A stretch of 8,783 bases of DNA from DASSUW01 sp035706585 (GTDB taxonomy: Bacteria; Actinomycetota; Thermoleophilia; Solirubrobacterales; Solirubrobacteraceae): contig DASSUW010000317.1 in NCBI GenBank assembly GCA_035706585.1, forward strand, positions 1 through 8,783, in the 5' to 3' direction. Under the pieces are notes generated by a model. That model searched no databases, had not been told where the DNA came from, and saw only the letters and a list, made by a program, of their open reading frames with translations. Position 1 is the first letter of the stretch. Each line of letters opens with the position of its first letter. Both the position numbers and the translations under genes were made by a program. This document shows, piece after piece, positions 1-5,892 of the stretch.

Positions 1-1326
1 CGCGTCGGTGTGCAGCACCGACAGCGTCCACTCCTCGTCCTGGCCCGGCGTCATGAACACGCCGTTGTACATGTGGTAGAGCCACGCGAGGTCGGACAGC
101 TCGTGGTGGATGCTGGTGAGGTAGTCGCGGTACTCGCGCACCGGCGTCGAGCTGAACACGACGCAGCCCTTCGAGCCCATGCCGACGGTGTGCGCGGGGA
201 GGTCGTACTCGGCGATCACGCGCTCGCAGCCGGCCATCAGCCGCTTGTTGGCGGCGTGCAGCTTGGCGTACGCCGCGTCGGTCAGGACCTCGGTCAGCGT
301 CGCCTGCGCGGCGGCCATCACGAGCGGGTTGCCGTTGAACGTGCCCTGCTGGCGCACGCGGCCGTCGGCCACGAGCTCGGCCAGCTCGGCGGTCATCCCG
401 ATCGCGCCGCCGGGCAGCCCGCCGCAGATCGCCTTCGCGAGACACACGACGTCGGGCGTGACGCCGTAGAGCTCGGTGGCGCCGCCGGCCGCCACCGCCG
501 CGCCGGTCTTGACCTCGTCGAAGATCAGCGTGACGCCGTGGGCGCGCGTGAGCTCCCGCACGCGCTCGAGGTAGCCGGCGACGGGCGGGACGATGTTCAC
601 GTTCATCATCGCCGGCTCCATGATCAGCCCGGCGACCCGGCCGTCGAGCTCGGTGAGCGTCCGCTCGAGCGCGTCGGCGTCGTTGAACGGGACGACCCGG
701 GTCAGCTCGACCATGGCGTCCGGATAGCCGAGTCCGTAGGCGACCGACGCCGGGTTGGCGCGATCGCCCATCTGGTCGGCGGGCGGCTTGACCGAGACCA
801 TCACGGCGTCGTGGTGGCCGTGGTAGGTGCCCTCGATCTTGACGATGATGTCCTTGCCGCTGAGCCCGCGGGCGAGGTGGATGGCGTCCATCGTCGACTC
901 GGTGCCCGAGTTGGTGAAGCGCCAGTGGGGGAGGCCCCAGCGGCGGCGGAGCTCGGCGGCGACCGCGATCGAGCCCTCGGTGGGCGCGGCGAAGTGGGTG
1001 CCGGCGTCCATCTGCGCCTTGACGGCCGCGGCGATGACCGGGTTCGCGTGGCCGACGCACATGACGCCGAAGCCGTTGTGGAAGTCCAGGTACTCGTTGC
1101 CGTCGACGTCCCAGACCTTCGAGCCCTGGCCGCGCTCGATGTAGACCGGCCACGGGTCGCTCTTCTGGAACTGCGACGGCACGCCGCCGGGCATGACCTC
1201 CGCGGCGCGCTCGAACATGCGCGCCGACGCGGCGGTGCGCTCGCGGTGGATCGCGCGCTGGCGCTCTGTGAGCGCGGCCACGCGGTCGCGGTCGATCGTG
1301 GCGGCAGCAGGCGTCGTCGCGGTCAT
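1..1326 (-). CDS. HemL-like class III PLP aminotransferase (C-terminus cut by window edge)
   Basis: The reading frame is open for 442 codons from an ATG at 1324-1326 to the window edge, ending in WTLSVLHTDA, so probably only about 10-30 residues are missing. Seen: the phosphate-binding NSGTE (residues 139-143), EGTYHGHHD (165-173), EPAMMN (237-242), FDEVKTG (269-275, Asp270 to contact the PLP ring nitrogen), LAKAICGG (296-303, Lys298 as the Schiff-base lysine) and GTFNGNP (328-334). These are the hallmarks of class III transaminases, and the overall layout is closest to glutamate-1-semialdehyde 2,1-aminomutase. Several spots depart from true HemL as I remember it: the N-terminal GGVPSQFQ replaces GGVNSPVRAF, and FDEVKTGAAV replaces FDEVMTGFRV. 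No other haem genes are visible, so the substrate is uncertain; it may be a HemL-family transaminase with another amino-acid substrate. No Shine-Dalgarno sequence is seen; a TACGCT box lies 7 nt before the ATG. Confidence 0.88.
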   Translation of the reverse strand, partial: MTATTPAAATIDRDRVAALTERQRAIHRERTAASARMFERAAEVMPGGVPSQFQKSDPWPVYIERGQGSKVWDVDGNEYLDFHNGFGVMCVGHANPVIAAAVKAQMDAGTHFAAPTEGSIAVAAELRRRWGLPHWRFTNSGTESTMDAIHLARGLSGKDIIVKIEGTYHGHHDAVMVSVKPPADQMGDRANPASVAYGLGYPDAMVELTRVVPFNDADALERTLTELDGRVAGLIMEPAMMNVNIVPPVAGYLERVRELTRAHGVTLIFDEVKTGAAVAAGGATELYGVTPDVVCLAKAICGGLPGGAIGMTAELAELVADGRVRQQGTFNGNPLVMAAAQATLTEVLTDAAYAKLHAANKRLMAGCERVIAEYDLPAHTVGMGSKGCVVFSSTPVREYRDYLTSIHHELSDLAWLYHMYNGVFMTPGQDEEWTLSVLHTDA

Positions 1327-1333
1327 GGCAGGC

Positions 1334-1339
1334 AGCGTA
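1334..1339 (-). promoter_or_regulatory. Candidate -10 box (TACGCT), leaderless aminotransferase promoter
   Basis: Read on the minus strand, TACGCT fits the actinobacterial TANNNT -10 pattern and is followed by exactly 7 nt and then the ATG at 1326. That would place the transcript start at or next to the start codon. There is no recognisable TTGACA-like -35 and no Shine-Dalgarno sequence. The call rests on pattern and spacing only, and a TANNNT match alone is common by chance. Confidence 0.4.
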
Positions 1340-1362
1340 TCGGCGCCTCCGGCAGCCGGACG

Positions 1363-1377
1363 GGCGGTTAACCCGCC
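1363..1377. promoter_or_regulatory. Inverted repeat GGCGG-N5-CCGCC upstream of the aminotransferase
   Basis: Arms GGCGG (1363-1367) and CCGCC (1373-1377) flank TTAAC. The element begins 37 nt upstream of the aminotransferase ATG, where a -35 element or an operator would sit relative to the TACGCT box. It could be a regulator site or a chance GC-rich dyad. Confidence 0.25.
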
Positions 1378-1390
1378 ATGCGGCTAGACG

Positions 1391-1420
1391 TTCGCAAGGG
1401 TTCGCCAAGGTTTCGCCAAC
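1391..1420. repeat. Three phased direct repeats with TTCGC core
   Basis: TTCGCAAGGG (1391-1400), TTCGCCAAGG (1401-1410) and TTTCGCCAAC (1411-1420) are near-copies, with TTCGC cores at 1391, 1401 and 1412. The 10- and 11-bp spacing puts the cores on the same face of the helix. They lie 65-94 nt upstream of the aminotransferase ATG and just before the possible plus-strand transcription unit that ends at the hairpin near 1553. They could be binding sites for a multimeric regulator. No known regulator motif is recognised. Confidence 0.4.
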
Positions 1421-1481
1421 CCCCGGGGCGCATAGTTCTCGGCACGCGACACGGACGTTGCACGGAAAACATCCCCCTCCG

Positions 1482-1506
1482 GTGGACCGCCCATATCGCG
1501 GTCCAC
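1482..1506 (+). other. Perfect 9-bp stem-loop
   Basis: GTGGACCGC (1482-1490) pairs perfectly with GCGGTCCAC (1498-1506) around a 7-nt loop, CCATATC. It lies 46 nt before the terminator-like hairpin on the same strand and would form one arm of a short structured RNA if the region is transcribed. There is no tail of T residues, so it is not itself a terminator. Confidence 0.4.
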
Positions 1507-1552
1507 GGCGCGGCGGACGCGGCCTGACCCACCGCCATCCGCCACCCCCTGA

Positions 1553-1590
1553 CGAAGGGCCCGCCTCCCCCAGGCGGGCCCTTCGCCGTT
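1553..1590 (+). terminator. Strong terminator-like hairpin with weak T tract
   Basis: The 5' arm (1553-1566, containing GAAGGGCCCGCCT) pairs over 14 bp without mismatch with the 3' arm (1572-1585, AGGCGGGCCCTTCG) around a CCCCC loop. On the plus strand the hairpin is followed by CCGTTT, a weak U tract; on the minus strand the bases after it are G-rich, so plus-strand termination is more likely. It does not follow any recognised gene. It lies between divergent genes, so it would end a non-coding or leader transcript, or shield the glycoside hydrolase gene from read-through. Confidence 0.5.
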
Positions 1591-1603
1591 TAACCCGGGC
1601 GGC

Positions 1604-1657
1604 CGTCGCCGGTCGCCGGGCCGTCGCGGGTCGCCGGGCCATCGCCGGTCGCCAGGC
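1604..1657. repeat. Three tandem copies of an 18-bp GC-rich unit
   Basis: Copies begin at 1604, 1622 and 1640: CGTCGCCGGTCGCCGGGC, CGTCGCGGGTCGCCGGGC and CATCGCCGGTCGCCAGGC. The second differs from the first at one base and the third at two. The array lies in the presumed leader of the glycoside hydrolase gene, after the terminator-like hairpin. Each unit contains internal GTCGC/GGTCGC half-repeats. It is most likely a small variable tandem repeat; a regulatory role is possible but unsupported. Confidence 0.6.
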
Positions 1658-1735
1658 GGGCCTTCGCCGGAAGGGGGAGGCAGTTGGTACCTCTGGGGTC
1701 TGGGAGGCGGCGACCGGGCGCGGGACAACGGATGT

Positions 1736-2767
1736 GTGCTCGGAGTCCTTGTCCTGATCCTCCTCCTTCTGATCGCCCCGGCGCCCGCCGCCGCGACCGA
1801 CCGTCCCGCCACGTTCGGCGCGAGCCTCGGCAGCCACGCGATGCTCTACCTCAACACCGAGCCCGCGCTGCAGGAAGCGATGTTCCGCGCCAGCGCGGAG
1901 GCCGAGGTGCGGTATCTGCGGATGGACTTCGCCGTCGCGATCGTGTTCCCGTGGGGCGAGCCCGACTTCACGGCGGTCGAGCGCGTGAATGCGCTGGCCG
2001 CGGCCTACGACATCGAGGTGCTGGGCGTCATCACGAGCACGCCGTGGTACATCGCCGAGTGCGCGGACGGCAGCACCGACCGGCTCGACCGCTGCGGGCC
2101 GGCGCCCGGCCATGAGCGGACGTGGCGGCGGATGGTCAAGCGGATGGTCCGGCATGCGCCCAACGTCCGCCATTGGGAGCTCGGGAACGAGCCCGACAAC
2201 AGCTCGACGTTCATCGGCGGCCCGGCCGAGTACGCGCGCTGGGCGTCACTCGCCGCCGCCGGCGTCCGCGCGGCGGACCCGGACGCGGCGATCGCCATCG
2301 GCGGGCTCGCTCACGTCAACGAGGCGTTCGTCGCGGCGGCGCTGCACGACCGCCGCTACCCGCTGATCGACGCCGTCGACATCGCGAACGTTCACGTGCG
2401 CGGCACGCTCGCGTCGGTCCGGGAGCAGCTCGCCGCCGCGGGCGCGATGTACGCCCGGTGCGGCTTCACGGGCCCGCTCTGGGTGACCGAGACCGGCTAT
2501 CCGTCGCGTCCCGCGCACCAGTGGGACCCGGCGTTCACGGGCGGCCCGGCCGACCAGGCCCGCTGGCTGACGCTCGGCCTGCGCACGCTGCTCGACGGCG
2601 GCGCCGACGCGGTCTTCGTCTCCTTCCGCGACAACCACGAGTTCGGCCGTGACAGCCCGTTCGCCTCCGAGGGCGTGGTGCGCTGGCCGCGCCTCGACCG
2701 CCAGGGCCGCGCGCGGGCGAAGCCGGCCTACGCCGCGGTCCACCGCCTCGCGCGCCTCACGCGCTGA
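1736..2767 (+). CDS. Exported clan GH-A glycoside hydrolase (GH39/PslG-like or related)
   Basis: This 343-residue protein starts at GTG 1736; no in-frame start lies just upstream, and the nearby ATG at 1732 is in another frame. Residues 3-20 form a hydrophobic, Leu-rich stretch ending in APAAA, which reads as a signal peptide with cleavage near residue 20, although the usual basic N-region is absent. The rest fits a clan GH-A (beta/alpha)8 barrel: TSTPWY (100-105), WELGNEPD (147-154) with Glu152 as likely acid/base, NVHVRG (218-223) and WVTETGYPS (249-257) with Glu252 as likely nucleophile. The NEP and TETG motifs resemble GH39/PslG-type enzymes, while ETGYPS also recalls GH17, so the family and sugar substrate are undecided. 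Likely role: cutting glycosidic bonds in extracellular or capsular polysaccharide. A weak GGGA lies about 10 nt before the start. The last 11 bp overlap the convergent FHA gene. Confidence 0.8.
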   Translation: MLGVLVLILLLLIAPAPAAATDRPATFGASLGSHAMLYLNTEPALQEAMFRASAEAEVRYLRMDFAVAIVFPWGEPDFTAVERVNALAAAYDIEVLGVITSTPWYIAECADGSTDRLDRCGPAPGHERTWRRMVKRMVRHAPNVRHWELGNEPDNSSTFIGGPAEYARWASLAAAGVRAADPDAAIAIGGLAHVNEAFVAAALHDRRYPLIDAVDIANVHVRGTLASVREQLAAAGAMYARCGFTGPLWVTETGYPSRPAHQWDPAFTGGPADQARWLTLGLRTLLDGGADAVFVSFRDNHEFGRDSPFASEGVVRWPRLDRQGRARAKPAYAAVHRLARLTR

Positions 2768-3422
2768 CCGCGCCGCGCTCGAAGGCGCGCTTGACGAGCT
2801 CCGCGCGCTTGCGGTTCTGCGGCATCGCCGGGACGTCGAACAGCGCGAACAGCGCCTGCATGTGGGTCTTGACCGTCTCGACGCTGAGGAACAGGGCGGC
2901 GGCGATCTCGCGGTTCGACGGCACTGCCTGCAGCGGGCCGTCGAGCGTCGGCCGGCAGAGCGCGTCGAGCACGCGCTGCTGCGCCGGCGTGAGCTCCGGC
3001 GGCGTGCCCGACCTGGCCGTCGACGTGGTCCGCACCGATCCCTCGGTCGCCACGAACACGAGCAGCGTCTTGCCGACGCCGATCGAGTCGCCGTCGGCGA
3101 GCCGGCGACGTCCACGCACGCGCCGGCCGTTCACGAACGACCCGTTGCGCGACAGGCCGTCGTCGACGAGCGTCCACTCATCGCCGATCCGCTCGAGGAC
3201 GGCGTGTACGCGCGAGACCTCGGTGTCCCAGTCGAGATGGACGTCGCTGCCCGGCTCGCGGCCGATGCTGAGCGCCTCGCTATCCGGTCCGAGATCCACG
3301 ATCCGCTGGCGCCGCGCGCCGTCGAGGTAGAGCAGGAACGGCGACCCGCGCCGCTCGGCGGCGATCCGGTCGGCCAGCTCGGACGGCGATACGAAGTGAA
3401 GCATCGGCGGCAGCGGCTTCAC
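2757..3422 (-). CDS. FHA domain plus LuxR/GerE-type HTH transcriptional regulator
   Basis: This 221-residue protein has two domains. Residues about 50-125 are an FHA domain with the full phosphothreonine-binding signature: IGRE (53-56), SRVH (70-73), SRNGSFVNG (91-99) and DGDSIGVG (110-117). Residues about 144-215 are a LuxR/GerE-type helix-turn-helix, LTPAQQRVLDAL then SNREIAAALFLSVETVKTH (169-187). Compared with NarL/FixJ regulators there are extra residues before the HTH (around 157-168) and before the last helix (PAMPQNRKR); I recall this form from other actinobacterial FHA proteins. The start is GTG 3422, one base after the kinase stop (TGA-C-GTG), which implies translational coupling; ATG at codon 7 is an alternative. 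It likely binds the phosphorylated neighbouring kinase or another phosphoprotein and changes transcription. The target genes are unknown. Confidence 0.87.
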   Translation of the reverse strand: MKPLPPMLHFVSPSELADRIAAERRGSPFLLYLDGARRQRIVDLGPDSEALSIGREPGSDVHLDWDTEVSRVHAVLERIGDEWTLVDDGLSRNGSFVNGRRVRGRRRLADGDSIGVGKTLLVFVATEGSVRTTSTARSGTPPELTPAQQRVLDALCRPTLDGPLQAVPSNREIAAALFLSVETVKTHMQALFALFDVPAMPQNRKRAELVKRAFERGAVSA

Positions 3423-3423
3423 G

Positions 3424-5844
3424 TCACGCGCTCGGCCCGCGGCCCATCCGGAGCTGCCGGATCGATACGTGCTCGAGCGGGAGGCCGCGGCGCAGCGGGC
3501 GCCAGTCCCGCGCCTCGCCCGGCGCGAACGCGCCGCGCCGCGATTCGAGCACGATCAGCGCGTCCTCGACGCGCGCGGCGCCCTCGGCCTTGACGATGAC
3601 CTCGGGCCGCCGGTTCCCGGCGATGTCGACGACCATGAGCGAGGTCCCGAGCGCCTCGCCCGGCACGGGCGTGCCGCGGATGCTCGTCGGCTTGGCGAAC
3701 CCCGCATGCCCGGCGATCGCATGTCCCGACCGGCCGCCGCGGATGACCGTGAACGCGCCGCCGTCGGGCACGGTCACGCCGTCCGCGAGCTGGAGATCCT
3801 CGCCCGGCGCGCCGACGACCATGTCCGCGTAGCCGTCCCCGTCCACGTCGGCGGCGCCGACCGTCTCGCCGAACGCGTCGCCGGGCTCGTCGGCACCGGG
3901 AAACGATCGCTGGTCGATCACGACCGGCTCGTCCGCCGGACCGTGACGGCCGCCCAGCCACAGGCGCACCTCTCCGCCGACCGCGCCGTCCAGGCGCTCG
4001 GCGACGGCGTCGCCCTGCACGATGTCGTCGTAGTCGTCGCCGTTGACGTCGGCGACGGCCAGCGCGGACGTGCCCGCGCTGCCGGGTCCCGCGAACGGGA
4101 CGCATTTCGCCGGGCCCTTGCGCGTGCCGCGGCAGTACGTCGCATGGCCGGCGACGGACTGCTCGGGTGCGTCGGGCGCACCCTCGACGAGGTCGGGGTT
4201 CCCGTCGCCGTTGACGTCGCCGACGCGCAGCGCCGTCCCGAAGTGCACCAGCGACTCTTCGGGCCGCAGCACCGGCTGGCGATTCGCGCCGAGCCCGCGC
4301 GCGCTGCCGTAGACGATCTGCGCGAAGCCCGAGCCCTGCGGCCCGGGGTCCGCCTCCGGCGCGCCGACGATGAGATCGTCGTAGCCGTCCCGGTTCATGT
4401 CGGCCCCGAAGATCCGGGTCCCGTACGTGCCGGCGATGCGCACGCCGCCCGCGCGAACGGAGTCGACGGCGCCGCCGCTCAGGCCGCTGTCCGTTCCGTG
4501 GATGACGGCGATGCGGTCCCGCCCCGGCACGGCGGCGGCCAGGTCGGCATGCCCGTCGCCGTCGAAGTCGCCGCTGGCGATGCTGCGGCCGAAGCCTTCG
4601 TGACCGTCGTACGGGCCGCCCAGGTGCGCGTCCGCGGGCCGGATCACCTGGCGGCGGCGGCCGTCCATCACGACGACCGCGCCCGCGCGGTCGCGGCCGG
4701 AGCGTGCCACGCCGAACGTGAGCTGCGCCTTGCCGTCACCGTCGAAGTCGTAGGGCGTCGCGTGCTCGCGTCGCGGCGGCGGCGTGCTCTCGCCCCGCAG
4801 CGCGCGGGACGGGGTGTCGGGCTGGCGGCCGAGCGTGGCGAAGCCCGCCGCCGCCACGGCTCCGATGACCGCGACCGCGCCGGTCACGAGCCGAACGCGC
4901 GGACGCCGGCGGCGGCTGACCTCGGTCGTCGGCGTGGGCGGCGCGTGGCGCTCCTCGTCGCGCGGGAGAACGGTCGTCGGCAGGCCGCCGGATCCGGCCG
5001 CGATCGCCGCGCGCCGGCGCCAGTACGGACCGAGCTCGGGCACGACGATCTCCTCGAGCGCCTCCCAGGCCGCGGCGGCCGACGCCGGGCGATCGTCCGG
5101 TGCCTTGGCCAGCAACCAGCCCACCCACTCGCAGACCGGCGCAGGGACAGCGGGCGCGAGCTCGTGCAGCGGCGGCGGCGGCCGGTGGACGTGGCTGTAG
5201 AGCGTGGTCAGCGGCGGACCGTCGGGCTGGAACGGGACGCGGCCGGCCAGCAGCTCGTAGGCGATCACGCCGGCGGCGTAGATGTCGGTGTACGGCCCCA
5301 GCGGCTCGTCCAGCACCTGCTCGGGCGCCATGTACGCTGGCGTCCCCATCGCGCTGCCGGAATCCGTGAAGGACGGGGTCAGCGCGTTGTAGGCGCGCGC
5401 GATGCCGAAGTCGGCGATCTTGGCCGTGCCGCCGCGCGACAGCAGGACGTTCTCCGGCTTGAGATCGCGATGGACGATCCCGCGCGACTCGGCGTGACCG
5501 AGGCCGGCGAGGATGCCCTCGATCACGCCGAGCACCTGCGGCAGCTCGAGCCGGCCGACGAGCCGCCGCAGCGACCCGCCGCCGACGTACTCCATCGCGA
5601 TGTAGGGCACGCCGTCGTGCTCGAAGAAGTCGAACAGGGTGACGACGTTGGGGTGGTCGAGGCCGGCGGCGAGGCGGGCCTCGCGGACGAAGCGCTGGGC
5701 GAGCGTCGGGTCCTCGCTTTCGAGGTGCAGGCGCTTGAGCGCGACCTCCCGGTCAAGCGCCGGCTGGCGTGCGAGATACACGACGGCCATCCCGCCGCGC
5801 GCCAGGACCCGAAGGACCTCGTAGCTGCCGATGTACTGCTTCAC
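3424..5844 (-). CDS. Transmembrane PknB-type Ser/Thr kinase with extracellular FG-GAP (integrin-like) propeller
   Basis: This 806-residue protein has three parts. Residues 7-265 are a complete Hanks-type kinase: glycine loop LARGGMAVVY (14-23), Lys37 in VALK, Glu55, HRDLKPEN (125-132) with Asp127, DFG (145-147) and GTPAYMAPE (167-175). A Pro/Thr-rich linker with several Thr (290-307), potential phosphosites, leads to a basic run (311-317) and one membrane helix (about 318-338), giving kinase inside and C-terminus outside. The outside part carries seven FG-GAP calcium-loop repeats at 366, 426, 482, 543, 599, 666 and 740, spaced 56-74 residues, enough for a seven-bladed integrin-alpha-like beta-propeller; the last (DIAGNR) has lost the calcium ligands. 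Cys571 and Cys581 could form a disulfide. It starts at GTG 5844, matching the expected kinase N-terminus. The ligand is unknown; sensing of a cell-surface polymer or protein is inferred. Confidence 0.93.
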   Translation of the reverse strand: MKQYIGSYEVLRVLARGGMAVVYLARQPALDREVALKRLHLESEDPTLAQRFVREARLAAGLDHPNVVTLFDFFEHDGVPYIAMEYVGGGSLRRLVGRLELPQVLGVIEGILAGLGHAESRGIVHRDLKPENVLLSRGGTAKIADFGIARAYNALTPSFTDSGSAMGTPAYMAPEQVLDEPLGPYTDIYAAGVIAYELLAGRVPFQPDGPPLTTLYSHVHRPPPPLHELAPAVPAPVCEWVGWLLAKAPDDRPASAAAAWEALEEIVVPELGPYWRRRAAIAAGSGGLPTTVLPRDEERHAPPTPTTEVSRRRRPRVRLVTGAVAVIGAVAAAGFATLGRQPDTPSRALRGESTPPPRREHATPYDFDGDGKAQLTFGVARSGRDRAGAVVVMDGRRRQVIRPADAHLGGPYDGHEGFGRSIASGDFDGDGHADLAAAVPGRDRIAVIHGTDSGLSGGAVDSVRAGGVRIAGTYGTRIFGADMNRDGYDDLIVGAPEADPGPQGSGFAQIVYGSARGLGANRQPVLRPEESLVHFGTALRVGDVNGDGNPDLVEGAPDAPEQSVAGHATYCRGTRKGPAKCVPFAGPGSAGTSALAVADVNGDDYDDIVQGDAVAERLDGAVGGEVRLWLGGRHGPADEPVVIDQRSFPGADEPGDAFGETVGAADVDGDGYADMVVGAPGEDLQLADGVTVPDGGAFTVIRGGRSGHAIAGHAGFAKPTSIRGTPVPGEALGTSLMVVDIAGNRRPEVIVKAEGAARVEDALIVLESRRGAFAPGEARDWRPLRRGLPLEHVSIRQLRMGRGPSA

Positions 5845-5856
5845 GGCACCGGGGCG

Positions 5857-5886
5857 AGCCTATTCCCGCCCCCGGGTACCGCGCAA
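5857..5886 (-). promoter_or_regulatory. Candidate promoter for the kinase-FHA genes
   Basis: On the minus strand TTGCGC (5881-5886) and TAGGCT (5857-5862) are separated by 18 nt. The TAGGCT box is 12 nt before the kinase GTG, which predicts a leader of about 5 nt. The pair lies in the 48-bp gap after the acyl-CoA synthetase, so the two signalling genes may have their own promoter even though they could also be read through from the synthetase. Each box matches only three of six consensus bases. Confidence 0.35.
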
Positions 5887-5892
5887 GAAGGC

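Larger units (their letters stand above)
1327..1735. other. 409-bp intergenic region between divergent genes
   Basis: This gap separates the minus-strand aminotransferase from the plus-strand glycoside hydrolase. From left to right it holds a candidate promoter, a GGCGG/CCGCC dyad, three phased TTCGC repeats, a 9-bp hairpin, a 14-bp terminator-like hairpin and three 18-bp tandem repeats. Frames that stay open here encode low-complexity Arg/Pro/Gly-rich peptides that run through the hairpins, so I do not call a protein. No tRNA, and no SRP RNA or tmRNA signature, is recognisable. Confidence 0.6.

Noticed and set aside
10..1371. Long plus-strand open frame of 453 codons
   Set aside because: Its His/Arg/Val-rich translation matches no family and it lies antisense to the aminotransferase, whose motifs are intact through the whole region.
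1604..1657. CRISPR-like array
   Set aside because: The 18-bp units are directly adjacent with no spacers, and no cas genes are present.
1384..1812. Minus-strand open frame of 142 codons in the intergenic region
   Set aside because: It is Arg/Pro/Gly low complexity, runs through both hairpins and the tandem repeats, and enters the signal-peptide region of the hydrolase on the other strand.
1732..2115. ATG at 1732 as start of the hydrolase
   Set aside because: It is in a different frame from the hydrolase and gives an Arg-rich shadow peptide; GTG 1736 gives the hydrophobic leader and the catalytic motifs.
2771..2791. CGCGC/GCGCG hairpin just after the hydrolase stop as a terminator
   Set aside because: Short arms, no T tract, and it lies within the coding sequence of the FHA regulator.
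3402..3404. ATG at codon 7 as the true start of the FHA gene
   Set aside because: Possible, but the GTG at 3422 is one base after the kinase stop, favouring coupled translation, and no ribosome binding site precedes the ATG.
2649..3593. Plus-strand open frame of 314 codons
   Set aside because: It lies antisense to the FHA gene and the kinase C-terminus, and its composition is typical of GC-rich shadow frames.
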